A DNA stretch of 64,000 nt, from contig JAIBBG010000011.1 of NCBI GenBank assembly GCA_019694805.1, positions 1 through 64,000 of the forward strand, in the 5' to 3' direction. Both the position numbers and the translations under genes were made by a program. Below are positions 45,401-54,231 of this stretch, one piece after another. This stretch comes from Flavobacteriales bacterium. Its GTDB lineage: Bacteria > Bacteroidota > Bacteroidia > Flavobacteriales_D > Sanyastnellaceae. Numbering within the stretch: position 1 is the first letter of the stretch; the number at the start of each line of letters is the position of its first letter. The notes beneath the pieces are model-generated. The model searched no databases. It had not been told where the DNA came from and worked only from the letters and a program-made list of their open reading frames with translations.

Positions 45401-47277
45401 GAAGCATGAATACAGGTTATGTATCTGTAAATTCAGTAACGGATGTACTCGACGCAGAACGTGGTTACATGGTTTATGCACAAACTGCCTCTCAGACCAT
45501 TGATGTAAAAGGTGATATCTATAAAGGAACTTTCAATAAATCATTGTCATATACCAACACTGGTAATGCCGACGATGGTTGGAATCTTTTTGTGAATCAA
45601 TATCCTTCACAAGTTGATTTCAGAGAAATGGTACTCAATGGAAGTGGAGTTGCTACGTATTATTTGTATGATGCAGAAACCAACAATTATAAGCCTTACA
45701 ATGGTATTGTGCAGACTGGAACCGCACCACGATACATCAACAGTAGCCAGGCGTTTTTTGTAAAAGCTTCTGGTGCTGGTGCATATCTGAGATACGAAGA
45801 AAGATTCAAGACCAATCAAAACGTTTCATTCGAAAGAAGCCCTGAAGAGAATTCCTTTTTCTCTATTGCTATCAACAATGGCAATGGTGGTGGTGATGAA
45901 TTTATCGTTCTCTTCTTGGACGAGGCAACTTCTTCTTATGAATGGAATTTTGATGCTGAAAAATTGGTGAGTCAACAACCTGGTGCGATCACCATGGCGA
46001 CTGTATCCGCAGACAATCAACTTTTGGCTGTGGATTCCAGACCATACGATGCATCAACTGAACTTCCAGTCTATATCCATATTCCTGAAGCTGGAACTTA
46101 TACTTTGAACATCACGGAAGTAAATAACCTTCCGCTGGCCACTTGTATTTATGTAGAAGATCTTGAAACAGGTCAAATACTTGGATTGAATCAGGGTGAA
46201 GTCATGAGCTTTACTATTGATACTGCATACAGCGGTAATCGATTCCTGATTCACTTTACTCCAGGTGCTCAAGTTGCTTCTTCTGATGCTACTTGTTTTG
46301 GAAGTGAAAATGGTGTCATACATATTCAGGCAGCATCGAGTGATTGGCAAATTCAATTGGAAAATGCCGAAGGCGTATTGTCGAATGCATCCGGTGAACT
46401 TCATCAGGAACAGTTGCCTGCTGGACAATATTATGTCTACTTGAACAATGAGCAGGTTGGTTGTCAATCGGATGTTTTAGAAATCAGCATTGCAGAACCA
46501 TTGAATGAAATGGCTGTCATTGAATCCTCATCGCCTGATCACTGCAATGAAACCGGTAACGGAGAAGTGACTATCTCTTTGGACAATATTGTTTCTTATG
46601 ACTATGAGTTGATCGATTCAGATGGCGAGGTATTGGAAAACAATACATCCACAGCAAGTCAGCTTGCTTGGTCAAATCTGCAAGCGGATGTTTATCAAAT
46701 TCTGATTACCACTGTTTGTGGAACCCATGAACTTGAAGTAAGTCTGAAGGATCCATCAGCTATTCTTGTAGACATCGAACAAGATGAAATACAATTAAGT
46801 GTTGAAGAAGGTGAAATTGTTCCACTAAGTGTTTCAGCCTGGAGTGAAAATGCTACCATGTTTGAGTGGTCAATGGACAACGGTTTTACCACACAGGCTT
46901 CCACTTTCGAATATGAATTTACTGAACCTGGAAGTCATACATTGATGGTACTCGCTTCCAATGAATCCTGTCAAGCAGCTGATTTTGTTCAGGTGCATGT
47001 CAATCAAACTGTAAACACTGAAGAGGTGGCACTCAATGCCTATGTATCTATGACCCAACAAGAGGGATGGGTTCGCTTTGCTTTTCATCAAATGAATGCT
47101 TCTGATATGAAAATTTATATCCACGATGCATCGGGCAAACTTGTTTGGTCGGATACCGGACATGCAGAAAGTGGAAGTATGATTCAAGTCGATTTGTCAT
47201 CTCAAGCGAAAGGAGTTTACAGTGCATTGGTTTTGGTAAACAATAGACCTATCCTCAGTAGAAACTTTATCCATTGA
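42475..47277 (+). CDS. Giant T9SS-secreted multidomain protein
   Basis: 1600 residues. Signal peptide ends near MDAAWS. Two related jelly-roll/LamG-like modules (~180-400 and ~525-740) share phrases such as D-x-F-x2-G, Y/W-x-F and ANE(S/A)NL-x-SATVDGY. Between them lies a Calx-beta-like domain (~410-520) closing with LTDDD. Residues ~745-930 contain the exported-repeat G-x-WNAGTGTLSFKGS type region, ~950-1270 a further conserved Bacteroidota surface region, then PKD/SprB-like units and a T9SS type A sorting domain at ~1515-1600 (MKIYIHDASGKLVWS to SRNFIH). Likely surface adhesin; ligand unknown. Confidence 0.85.
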   Translation: MTPYTIKSILLSIAIAMSMTMDAAWSIRQSTVQINKGSGIVDYAGSRNYLGQTAFKDSYLGNFTAGGTLVLNGGYMHMRRTATSNVCTGTMYYRLYKAGATPGAWIAVTLPNTSAVDASTTNYSSAAMNVNLLTSLTPATYFLEVYWTATGHSTCSTCCSSTLNDNNGGNGFRAYFDYQMFDSFTDGNFTSSPVWSGDNAAWTFRETSPVAAGATSSKTLRSRGPNTTDAEYLSTPNTTWSPTEQHWSFWLGRNSQSYTTSSRAIIWLYANEANLESATVDGYRLVIGDDSGGDEFLFQVVTNGVGTTLITSAAITNGLTDIGVSVHVKRLTSGAWTLYTSTLPTVNGAGQTAFSDAETTATVNQGTATNNTYTPSGTGYFGVVCYHTTTNSSRNALELDGINLRAVFPLQTTVQYTTAASSADETSGSMTLTLSITNPSVLFATNATVTLTSGSSSRVGGFTSHVVTFPANSSANQTLNIPITNNTNCDDLSNLVFTISSVTGGSSAVANTPSQNTLVLTDDDMEYPVFESDDFETGLLTDWTLASVGSWTASSTSPINGNYSARHVATGSSGQSYLSGFVDDQPLDGGTTTWQFNLSHFGIEPDQNDKFLFFLAANESNLFSATVDGYAVGIHPANAFVADYITLWKVVDGTPTTAIVTSSLDVGTAHNEIGYRVTRSESGLWTLFLDLDGGFDNMVNHGTGTDQTYDKLSYTGLRYVFKSTTSGQLALDDLYITQKGCKSTYYSRATGNAETAIWSTTPTGPASTVVSSRYANFVVQNAHVVTTTDTWLSKNLNIQSGGTFAQGSHECVIFGDITVQGTWNAGTGTLSFKGSVDQYLNLSNHIALNHLKIDNDGSDVILNPTYETRVYGIVSTQEGTLQTNNMLVLKSTAYATGSIGEILATGDIIGQVTIERFIPALTNYPYGSWMAIGSPVQSQTIAAWDDDIITSGFLGADYPLPYSFNNIAYYDETVAGSMNTGYVSVNSVTDVLDAERGYMVYAQTASQTIDVKGDIYKGTFNKSLSYTNTGNADDGWNLFVNQYPSQVDFREMVLNGSGVATYYLYDAETNNYKPYNGIVQTGTAPRYINSSQAFFVKASGAGAYLRYEERFKTNQNVSFERSPEENSFFSIAINNGNGGGDEFIVLFLDEATSSYEWNFDAEKLVSQQPGAITMATVSADNQLLAVDSRPYDASTELPVYIHIPEAGTYTLNITEVNNLPLATCIYVEDLETGQILGLNQGEVMSFTIDTAYSGNRFLIHFTPGAQVASSDATCFGSENGVIHIQAASSDWQIQLENAEGVLSNASGELHQEQLPAGQYYVYLNNEQVGCQSDVLEISIAEPLNEMAVIESSSPDHCNETGNGEVTISLDNIVSYDYELIDSDGEVLENNTSTASQLAWSNLQADVYQILITTVCGTHELEVSLKDPSAILVDIEQDEIQLSVEEGEIVPLSVSAWSENATMFEWSMDNGFTTQASTFEYEFTEPGSHTLMVLASNESCQAADFVQVHVNQTVNTEEVALNAYVSMTQQEGWVRFAFHQMNASDMKIYIHDASGKLVWSDTGHAESGSMIQVDLSSQAKGVYSALVLVNNRPILSRNFIH

Positions 47278-47327
47278 TCATCGGAATATAGAGTATGGGA
47301 TCATGGATACTCCACTGCACGATACCT

Positions 47328-47359
47328 TTTGTTTCCTACGTTGGAATTGTGTTAATTTG
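47328..47359 (+). promoter_or_regulatory. Bacteroidota housekeeping-type promoter for mscL
   Basis: TTTG (47328-47331), 20 bases, TTAATTTG (47352-47359), one mismatch from the -33 TTTG / -7 TAnnTTTG consensus with the correct spacing. Predicted start near 47366, 26 bases before the mscL ATG. Confidence 0.5.
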
Positions 47360-47391
47360 CATTTGAAAAGCAAAATCAAAAAACCAATCCT

Positions 47392-47814
47392 ATGCTAAAA
47401 GAATTCAGAGAATTTATCAATCGCGGTAACGTGATGGATCTTGCAGTCGGTGTGATCATCGGAGCTGCATTCGGAAAAATTGTGGACTCCATTGTTGGCG
47501 ATGTGTTGATGCCCATTATCTCCAAAGTCATTCTGAGAGGTGTTAGCTTCGAAAATGCTATGATCTCATTGGACGGCAATGAATACACCACCCTTGAGGA
47601 AGCAAAAAAAGCTGGCGCAGCAGTGATCGCTTATGGCAATTTCATTCAGGTAGTCATCAACTTCGTTATCATAGCTTTTGTGCTTTTCCTCATTGTGAAA
47701 GGCATGAATAAAATGAAGAAAAATGAAGAAGCAGCAGCTGTGCCACCACCACCTCCTGGACCTACCAATGAGGAAAAACTTCTTATGGAAATCCGTGACG
47801 CACTTAAAAAGTAA
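47392..47814 (+). CDS. mscL: Large-conductance mechanosensitive channel MscL
   Basis: 140 residues, homopentameric inner-membrane channel that releases solutes on hypo-osmotic shock. The N-terminal [39 protein letters not shown] is the amphipathic S1 helix and TM1 pore signature. TM2 is [25 protein letters not shown]; the C-terminal helix follows a PPPPPGP linker. Single-gene unit with its own promoter and terminator. Confidence 0.97.
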   Translation: MLKEFREFINRGNVMDLAVGVIIGAAFGKIVDSIVGDVLMPIISKVILRGVSFENAMISLDGNEYTTLEEAKKAGAAVIAYGNFIQVVINFVIIAFVLFLIVKGMNKMKKNEEAAAVPPPPPGPTNEEKLLMEIRDALKK

Positions 47815-47837
47815 GGTAGTCACTGTCATTCATATTC

Positions 47838-47870
47838 AAGGGCCGGAAACTTTCCGGCCCTTTTATTTTT
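47838..47870 (+). terminator. Intrinsic terminator of mscL
   Basis: 11-bp stem AAGGGCCGGAA/TTCCGGCCCTT (47838-47848 with 47852-47862), loop act, then TTATTTTTTC. Confidence 0.9.
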
Positions 47871-47931
47871 TCTTTGGAAAAACAAATAGGGATATGTCGT
47901 TGTTTTGCATGGAAATGATGGAACAGGATTT

Positions 47932-50190
47932 ATGAGCAAAAAGACAAGCGTGCTGGTCATAGCGATGATCGTTATCATCACTGTCTTATGCGTCATTGGT
48001 ATTTCACGACTTGGCTTCAGCTATGATTTTGAAGCTTTCTTCCCACAAGGCGATCCTGCTACCGATTATTACTATGAATTCCGTAAAGAATTTGAAACGG
48101 ACAACGACTTCTTCATTGTAGCTCTGGAGAATGAATCCGGAATCTATGATCAGGACTTTCTCCGGAATGTAGATAGCCTCACCCATGCACTGCGCAATGT
48201 CAATCACATCGTCGAAGTGATGGGGCCGACGCAGATTACGACCTATTCACGTGACCCTGTGATGGGGCAGATTTTCAAAATTCCATTGTTGCGCTGGAAT
48301 GAACCCGAGTTCTATGCCACAGACTCGGTGCGCATTTCAGAATCTCCGGGTATGATTGGCCTTTTCTTCTCACAAGATGGGAAGTCACTCGCGATCAACA
48401 TGAAGCACGAACAGGCGCTCTCTAAGGATAAATGTGATCAATTGTCGTATGATATTGAACGTGTGGTAGGTTCTTTTTCATTTGATAAAACACACATCAT
48501 TGGAAGGGCATTGGGACAGCGGTTGTACGTTGAAATGATGCTCCAGGAACTTTTTTTGTTCATCAGCATCAGTCTTGTACTGACAACCATTTTCCTTTTT
48601 ATTGCCTTCAGATCGGGATGGGGTATTGTTATTCCAACCCTGGTAGTGCTCATTTCGATCATCTGGACACTGGGATTTATCTACCTGTTGGGCAAGGATC
48701 TCGATCTCATGTTGACGGTTTTGCCGACCATTATTTTCGTTGTGGGAATGAGCGATTCGGTGCACGTGCTCACCAAATACTTACAAGAACTTCGAAATGG
48801 AAGAGATAAAATTGAGGCCATTCGTTATGCATTCAAATCGATCAGACTCGCCACCTTTTTGACGGCATTCACGACTGCCATTGGATTTCTTACCCTCATT
48901 TTTTCCAACATTAAACCGATATCAGATTTCGGTATCTATACATCAGTAGGCATTATGCTGGCCTACGGGCTTACATACACCATGCTTCCGGCAGTTTTGC
49001 TTTTGGCGAAACCCAAAAAGTTGTACATCTACGCTACATCAGATGATTTTTGGACAGGTAAACTTCATACTGCTTTGCGCTGGATTATCCGGAAAAGAAA
49101 ATGGATTTTTGCCGGAACGGCAGTGATCTGCGCCATTAGCATCTACGGTATTTGGACCATCCGCGTGGACAATAAAATGCTGGAAGATCTCAAGGATTCA
49201 CATCGACTGAAACAGGAATTCTTCTTCATGGAAGATCATTTTTCCGGATGTAGGCCTTTTGAAATGGCCGTGATATTTGATGAACAAACATCCATCTATT
49301 CGCCTGAAGCATTGTCAGATCTGGATACCATCAATGCATTTCTCAGAAATGAATATGGTGTTGGTAGTTTGATTTCTGTTTCTGAAATCATCAAATCTTC
49401 CTACCAGGCATTGAATGCGGGAGAAAGAGATTTCTACATCATACCAACAGATAGCTCAGATTTTGTGCGTGCCACAAAATTTTTGAAAAGAAAAGAAATG
49501 CAGGAGCTCATCGGGTTGTTCGTCGATGATGAAACTCATACCGTTCGCATCAGTGGTAAAGTTGGTGATTTCGGCAGACAACATTATGACAGCCTGAATG
49601 TGAAACTGGAGTCCTACATTTCACAACATTGTCAAACCAAGTTCAAATACCACGTCACCGGAACTGCACACCTGATTGATTTGAACAACAGATATCTTGT
49701 AGAGAATATGCTATGGGATTTATTGCTCTCTGTTGTTGTGATTGGTCTTGTGATGGGCATTGTGTATAAATCTCCCAAGATGATTCTGTTGACCATCATT
49801 CCGAATATTGTGCCGCTGGTGATTGTGGGTGGCATCATGGGTGCAGTGGGAATACCACTCAAAGTTTCAACTTCGATTGTTTTCAATATTGCATTCGGTA
49901 TTGCTGTGGATGATACCATTCACTTTTTGGCCAGGGTGAGAACATTGCTGCGCGATGGAATGTCATCTCTGTATGCCGTGAAACGAACTTTTCTTACCAC
50001 CGGCAAAGCCATGGTTGTTACGACACTTATTCTCAGTGGAGGTTTTTTATCCTTGATCCTATCCGATTTCATGGGAACTTTTTACATCGGATTTCTCATC
50101 AGTCTTACGCTCTTCATCGCATTGATTGCTGAATTATTGCTTTCTCCTCTTGTGGTCATGTTTTTTTATCACAAGAAAAAGAAGGCATAA
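47932..50190 (+). CDS. MMPL/RND-superfamily exporter
   Basis: 752 residues from ATG 47932; the frame extends to 47905. Two halves each comprise one N-terminal helix, a ~150-residue extracytoplasmic domain and five helices. The sterol-sensing-like motifs are VLPTIIFVVGMSDSVHVLTKYLQEL in the first half and FNIAFGIAVDDTIHFLARV in the second, with acidic residues typical of proton relay. Probably exports lipids or hydrophobic molecules. No membrane-fusion or outer-membrane partner is adjacent. Confidence 0.88.
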   Translation: MSKKTSVLVIAMIVIITVLCVIGISRLGFSYDFEAFFPQGDPATDYYYEFRKEFETDNDFFIVALENESGIYDQDFLRNVDSLTHALRNVNHIVEVMGPTQITTYSRDPVMGQIFKIPLLRWNEPEFYATDSVRISESPGMIGLFFSQDGKSLAINMKHEQALSKDKCDQLSYDIERVVGSFSFDKTHIIGRALGQRLYVEMMLQELFLFISISLVLTTIFLFIAFRSGWGIVIPTLVVLISIIWTLGFIYLLGKDLDLMLTVLPTIIFVVGMSDSVHVLTKYLQELRNGRDKIEAIRYAFKSIRLATFLTAFTTAIGFLTLIFSNIKPISDFGIYTSVGIMLAYGLTYTMLPAVLLLAKPKKLYIYATSDDFWTGKLHTALRWIIRKRKWIFAGTAVICAISIYGIWTIRVDNKMLEDLKDSHRLKQEFFFMEDHFSGCRPFEMAVIFDEQTSIYSPEALSDLDTINAFLRNEYGVGSLISVSEIIKSSYQALNAGERDFYIIPTDSSDFVRATKFLKRKEMQELIGLFVDDETHTVRISGKVGDFGRQHYDSLNVKLESYISQHCQTKFKYHVTGTAHLIDLNNRYLVENMLWDLLLSVVVIGLVMGIVYKSPKMILLTIIPNIVPLVIVGGIMGAVGIPLKVSTSIVFNIAFGIAVDDTIHFLARVRTLLRDGMSSLYAVKRTFLTTGKAMVVTTLILSGGFLSLILSDFMGTFYIGFLISLTLFIALIAELLLSPLVVMFFYHKKKKA

Positions 50191-50195
50191 GCGCA

Positions 50196-50858
50196 ATGAA
50201 AAATAGCATCGGGTTAAATTTGTTTAACCAGAGCATGCAAATAAAACCCATTTATAAAAGGCTTATCTATTGGTTGATCTCAGCGGTTGTTGTGGTTGTT
50301 TTTTTCCTTTTTGTGCTTTCTCAGGATATCAAACATGAGTATCCGGTTGGTATGGCACTGCTCGGAGGATTTTTGAGTTTGATTGTTTGCCTTGGCGCCA
50401 CAGTTACATTTCTAAATGCTTACCCATTCAAAACACAAAAGCATGAAGGTGACGCATCAATCGCTTTAGCATTGATTTCGATTTTTATGCTCTTTGTTGT
50501 CGGTGGTACCATCATCTTTCAAGGAAGCAATTTCCCAAAGGATGAATTGGGCCGCAGTGGCATAGAAACAACGGCTTGGGTAGTTCATAAATCTTGTGGT
50601 TTTGGAAATACATCGTTTGACAAATGCAAGATTACTCTTCACTTTGTTGATCATACAAAATCCATGATTGAAGGACATTTGACCGTGGAGTCCGGACTTT
50701 GTCGTTGCCTTGCATTCGGTGATACCATGGGAATTGTTTTTTCACCTAAATCAAAATCAACCATCAAATTCAGTCATCTCGAACAGGACAGCCAAAGGAT
50801 TTTATCTTTATGTGAAGGCATGGACTGGAAAGGTGGTCAGATCTATCAACCCAAATAG
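50196..50858 (+). CDS. Membrane protein of unknown function
   Basis: 220 residues; an ATG at 50235 is an alternative start. Three membrane helices (~28-48, ~52-75, ~88-110) precede a soluble C-terminal domain of ~110 residues with five cysteines, including HKSCGFGNTSFDKC and SGLCRC. No family recognised. It begins five bases after the exporter and is likely co-transcribed with it. Confidence 0.65.
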   Translation: MKNSIGLNLFNQSMQIKPIYKRLIYWLISAVVVVVFFLFVLSQDIKHEYPVGMALLGGFLSLIVCLGATVTFLNAYPFKTQKHEGDASIALALISIFMLFVVGGTIIFQGSNFPKDELGRSGIETTAWVVHKSCGFGNTSFDKCKITLHFVDHTKSMIEGHLTVESGLCRCLAFGDTMGIVFSPKSKSTIKFSHLEQDSQRILSLCEGMDWKGGQIYQPK

Positions 50859-50884
50859 ATGAAATGGCGGATTGAAAGGATGAC

Positions 50885-52039
50885 TCAGTTGCGATATTCG
50901 TTTAATGCACCTTCATAAACTTCTGTATATAACTCTGCAATTCTTGTTGTGCTGAAAGCATGGACGGCATATTTGCTGATGGCAATGCGATCATAAGTAT
51001 TCGGAACATTCACCCATTTTACGATGGCTTCTTCAAGTTCGTTTTCATTACCGCGTTCTATGAGGATGCCGCGATTTTCATCAACATGTTCTTTGATCCC
51101 ACCAACATCAGTCGATATGATGATCATTCCACTGGCCATGGCTTCCACCACTACGCAGGGTAGATTTTCGTAATTGCTGAACATGATGAGCGCATGTGAA
51201 CGCGACATCATACGCGCGATTTCATGCCATTTTTTTTCACCAAAAAATGTGATCGATGATTGGCGAATACCAAGATCATTCGCCATTTGCTGAAATGGTG
51301 TTGTGTCTCCATCACCACCCATTTCGAGATGTATATTGGGAAAACGATCGCTCACTTTTTTCCAAACCCTAAGTATGCCACTGATGTTTTTGTGTTGATC
51401 ATTCAGCGTACTGACATGCAAAAAGCGCAATGAGGTCATATCGGATTGCGCTGGATGAAAAATGCTGGTATCCACAACATTGGGCACTACATGATAATGG
51501 CCTTTGAGGCCAAATTTTCGCATCACTTCCGCAAGGTTTTCCGTGACCGGACATATGGCAGACGCTTGTCTGGCTACAATGCTTGAAAGCGGTTGGAGTA
51601 ATGTAGGCTGATCATGGCGAATGGATTTGTCATAGCCTGTCCAATGTTCAGTAATGATATAGGGTAAGCCTTCATTCCGCTTTAGCCACCACGCCTGCCA
51701 GCCGTCAGGCCAAATGACATTTTGATGAACGATATCGAAATGAAATTGATTCCGATTCTTGAGCCACTGAATGCCTTTTCGAAATCCTTGAATTTTTTTC
51801 AGAAGACTCCATCCGCTTTTTCGCCCATATACAATGACGGTTTTTACCCCTTGATTCAGGCTTTCTTCCACATGCCAGGTTTCTTTCTGATCTGCTATGA
51901 AACACACATATAAGACAGTCACTTGGTGTCTTGTAGCTACAGCTTCAGCATGGCGTTGGATGAAATTACCCAACGTTGGAATGGCTTTGTTGGGATACCA
52001 ACTGGCAAGAAAAAGTATGTTCAGACGCCCTTTTGACAT
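50885..52039 (-). CDS. Glycosyltransferase family 4 (GT-B)
   Basis: 384 residues from ATG 52039; the frame runs to an ATG at 52105. N-terminal acceptor lobe: NILFLASWYPNKAIPTLGNFIQRHAEAVA. Donor lobe: RFLHVSTLNDQHKNISGILRVWKKV and the E-x7-E type motif in FSNYENLPCVVVEAMASGMIIISTDVGGIKEHV. It acts on envelope polysaccharide or glycolipid in the cytoplasm. Sugar specificity is not evident. Stands alone and is divergent from tRNA-His. Confidence 0.9.
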   Translation of the reverse strand: MSKGRLNILFLASWYPNKAIPTLGNFIQRHAEAVATRHQVTVLYVCFIADQKETWHVEESLNQGVKTVIVYGRKSGWSLLKKIQGFRKGIQWLKNRNQFHFDIVHQNVIWPDGWQAWWLKRNEGLPYIITEHWTGYDKSIRHDQPTLLQPLSSIVARQASAICPVTENLAEVMRKFGLKGHYHVVPNVVDTSIFHPAQSDMTSLRFLHVSTLNDQHKNISGILRVWKKVSDRFPNIHLEMGGDGDTTPFQQMANDLGIRQSSITFFGEKKWHEIARMMSRSHALIMFSNYENLPCVVVEAMASGMIIISTDVGGIKEHVDENRGILIERGNENELEEAIVKWVNVPNTYDRIAISKYAVHAFSTTRIAELYTEVYEGALNEYRN

Positions 52040-52137
52040 ACGCGGATAACGGCTGCAATCTACGATTCTGGGCGGAAAGTATTTTTCCTGTTGACTAAAT
52101 AACATTTTCGCCGTTTATTTGCGCCCGCTTTTTACAT

Positions 52138-52211
52138 GGTGGTCGTAGCTCAGCTGGTAGAGCTCCAGATTGTGGTTCTGGCTGTCGTGGGTTCGAGCCC
52201 CATCGATCACC
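52138..52211 (+). tRNA. tRNA-His (anticodon GTG)
   Basis: Cloverleaf complete: acceptor GTGGTCG/CGATCAC, D arm GCTC/GAGC, anticodon stem CCAGA/TCTGG with GTG at 52172-52174, T arm GTGGG/CCCAT with loop TTCGAGC. The extra G at 52138 (G-1) faces C73 at 52211, the identity mark of tRNA-His. CCA is not encoded. Confidence 0.97.
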
Positions 52212-52217
52212 CTCCTG

Positions 52218-52247
52218 AAACCGTCGGCTTGTCCGGCGGTTTTTTTA
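52218..52247 (+). terminator. Intrinsic terminator of tRNA-His
   Basis: 8-bp stem ACCGTCGG/CCGGCGGT (one G:T pair) extended by A:T pairs, loop cttgt, T-tract of seven. Confidence 0.9.
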
Positions 52248-52338
52248 TCCCCTAAATCGGTTCAAAAGTCATCTCTGAAGACTGGTAACAACCAGTTTAT
52301 CTTGCTAAATTCGCACGATAATCTTAAAACAGAATACC

Positions 52339-53583
52339 TTGGATATTTTCGAACGTATCAGGAAGAATCGCGGTCCATTGGGACAGCATTCCAAAGAATC
52401 TCACGGTTATTTCACTTTCCCAAAACTGGAAGGCGAACTCGGTGCTCACATGACTTTCCGCGGAAAGCCAGTGCTGGTGTGGAGTCTCAATAATTATATC
52501 GGTCTTGCCAATAACCCGGAAATCCGCAAAGCTGACGCAGAAGCGGCTGAACAGTGGGGCATGGCTTACCCAATGGGTGCGCGCATGATGAGCGGTCAGA
52601 CCAAATACCACGAACAACTGGAGTCTGATTTGGCGTCTTTTATGCAAAAAGATGATGCTTTCCTCCTGAACTTCGGTTACCAGGGCTGTATGAGCGCCAT
52701 TGAAGCGCTCGTGGGTCGACATGACGTTATGGTCTATGACAGTGAATGTCACGCTTGTATGGTGGACGGTGTTCGCCTGCATCATGGCAAACGCTTCGTT
52801 TTCCAACATAATGATATGGAAAGCTTCGAAAAACAATTGAAGCATGCTAAAGCTGTTACTGAAAAAACTGGCGGTGGTATTCTCGTACTCACCGAAGGTG
52901 TATTTGGTATGGCTGGCGATCAGGGCAAATTGAAGGAAATCGTCGCTTTCAAAAAAGAATACGGCTTCCGCCTTTTCGTGGATGATGCGCATGGTTTCGG
53001 ATCTATTGGTGAAAATGGACGCGGTACCGGCGATGTGCAGGGCGTTCAAAAGGATATCGATGTTTATTTCGGAACTTTCGCCAAAGCAATGGCCACCATC
53101 GGTGCATTCGTTGCCAGCGATGAACACGTGATCGAATACCTGAGATACAACATGAGATCTCAGACTTTCGCCAAAGCGCTTCCTCTTCCAATTGTTATTG
53201 GAGCCATCAAACGTCTTGAAATGCTTCGCACTCAGCCTGAACTTCAACAACAACTTTGGCACATTGCCAAAGCACTTCAGGGAGGATTGAAAAATGCTGG
53301 ATTTGATATCGGTCGCACCAATTCGGTGGTTACACCTGTTTTCCTCAAGGGATCTCTTGGTGAAGCCACCAATGTAACCCTTGACCTTCGTGAAACCTAT
53401 GGCATTTTCTGTTCGATCGTCGTTTATCCGGTTGTACCAAAAGACGTCATCATGTTGCGTTTAATTCCTACAACTGTTCACACATTGAAAGATGTTGAAT
53501 ACACGATCGAGAGCTTCTTGAAAGTGCGCGAGAAACTCGAGGCAGGTGCTTACAAAGCCGAGAAAATTGCAAGCTGGGCTTAA
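52339..53583 (+). CDS. Alpha-oxoamine synthase, serine-palmitoyltransferase-like
   Basis: 414 residues, PLP fold type I. LSLNNYIGLANNPEIRK-type N-terminus, MGARMMSGQTKYHEQLE, DSECHACMVDGVRLHHG, FVDDAHGFGSIGENGRGTG and GTFAKAMATIGAFVASDEH with the Schiff-base Lys. The family condenses an amino acid with acyl-CoA (AONS, KBL, SPT); the DDAH-x-FG-x-G-NGRGT and GTF-x-K-x2-A-x-IG pattern favours the SPT branch and hence sphingolipids, which Bacteroidota make. No ATG exists at the conserved N-terminus: initiation is at TTG 52339. Specificity inferred. Confidence 0.85.
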   Translation: MDIFERIRKNRGPLGQHSKESHGYFTFPKLEGELGAHMTFRGKPVLVWSLNNYIGLANNPEIRKADAEAAEQWGMAYPMGARMMSGQTKYHEQLESDLASFMQKDDAFLLNFGYQGCMSAIEALVGRHDVMVYDSECHACMVDGVRLHHGKRFVFQHNDMESFEKQLKHAKAVTEKTGGGILVLTEGVFGMAGDQGKLKEIVAFKKEYGFRLFVDDAHGFGSIGENGRGTGDVQGVQKDIDVYFGTFAKAMATIGAFVASDEHVIEYLRYNMRSQTFAKALPLPIVIGAIKRLEMLRTQPELQQQLWHIAKALQGGLKNAGFDIGRTNSVVTPVFLKGSLGEATNVTLDLRETYGIFCSIVVYPVVPKDVIMLRLIPTTVHTLKDVEYTIESFLKVREKLEAGAYKAEKIASWA

Positions 53584-53619
53584 GAAGATTGAACATGAAT
53601 ACCATTGAATAAATTCCCG

Positions 53620-53648
53620 GGCCGCCTTGAACAGGCGGCCTTTTTTTT
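53620..53648 (+). terminator. Intrinsic terminator abutting a start codon
   Basis: 8-bp stem GGCCGCCT/AGGCGGCC (53620-53627 with 53633-53640), loop tgaac, T-tract of eight at 53641-53648. The next base begins the ATG of the di-iron protein gene. Confidence 0.92.
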
Positions 53649-54218
53649 ATGTCTGAAAATATCCTACAGCCCGAGTTGATCGATTTACTTCAACGGGCAT
53701 ATTCTGCAGAAAAGGCCGCATCTTTTGCTTATCAGGGACATGCTGGTTCACTACGTCATAAACAGGAAAAAGTGCGCATTCACGAAATTGAAAATGATGA
53801 ATGGACACACCGGAAGGAAGTGCTTGATATCATGAATCAATATGGCATACCGGTTTCTAAATGGTATGAAGTGAAGTTTTATATCATCGGTAAAGCGATC
53901 CATGTGAGTTGTTTTATCATCGGAAGATTCATGCCTTTCTATTTTGCCGGAAGCCTCGAAAGTGGAAACGTATGTGAATACTTCCGCATGAAACAGTATT
54001 TTAATAGGAAGGGCATTCACAAGCACGATCAAATACTTTATGAAATGGGCATGAAGGAAAAAGAACATGAGATCTATTTCTTGAATAAAATCAAAAATGA
54101 TCCATGGCTTCCTTTTTTCGAAAAACTTTTTTCGTGGGGTAAGAATAAAAGCTTCAACAATATTGATCTCGATAAAAAATATCCGGTAGAAGAATCGGAT
54201 GTGTATTGCAAAAAATGA
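53649..54218 (+). CDS. Ferritin-like di-iron protein, COQ7-type
   Basis: 189 residues. The four-helix di-iron pattern is present: an early EKAASFAYQGH, ENDEWTH (E-x2-x-H-type), ESGNVCEYFRMK and EKEHEIYFL (E-x2-H). These resemble the demethoxyubiquinone hydroxylase/COQ7 family, a monooxygenase on a quinone ring, although Bacteroidota use menaquinone, so the substrate is uncertain. A central hydrophobic segment (~76-100) may contact the membrane. The ATG directly follows a terminator T-tract; it has no ordinary leader. It converges with GDPD, stops 13 bases apart. Confidence 0.75.
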   Translation: MSENILQPELIDLLQRAYSAEKAASFAYQGHAGSLRHKQEKVRIHEIENDEWTHRKEVLDIMNQYGIPVSKWYEVKFYIIGKAIHVSCFIIGRFMPFYFAGSLESGNVCEYFRMKQYFNRKGIHKHDQILYEMGMKEKEHEIYFLNKIKNDPWLPFFEKLFSWGKNKSFNNIDLDKKYPVEESDVYCKK

Positions 54219-54231
54219 TCTGAGAAGCTAT

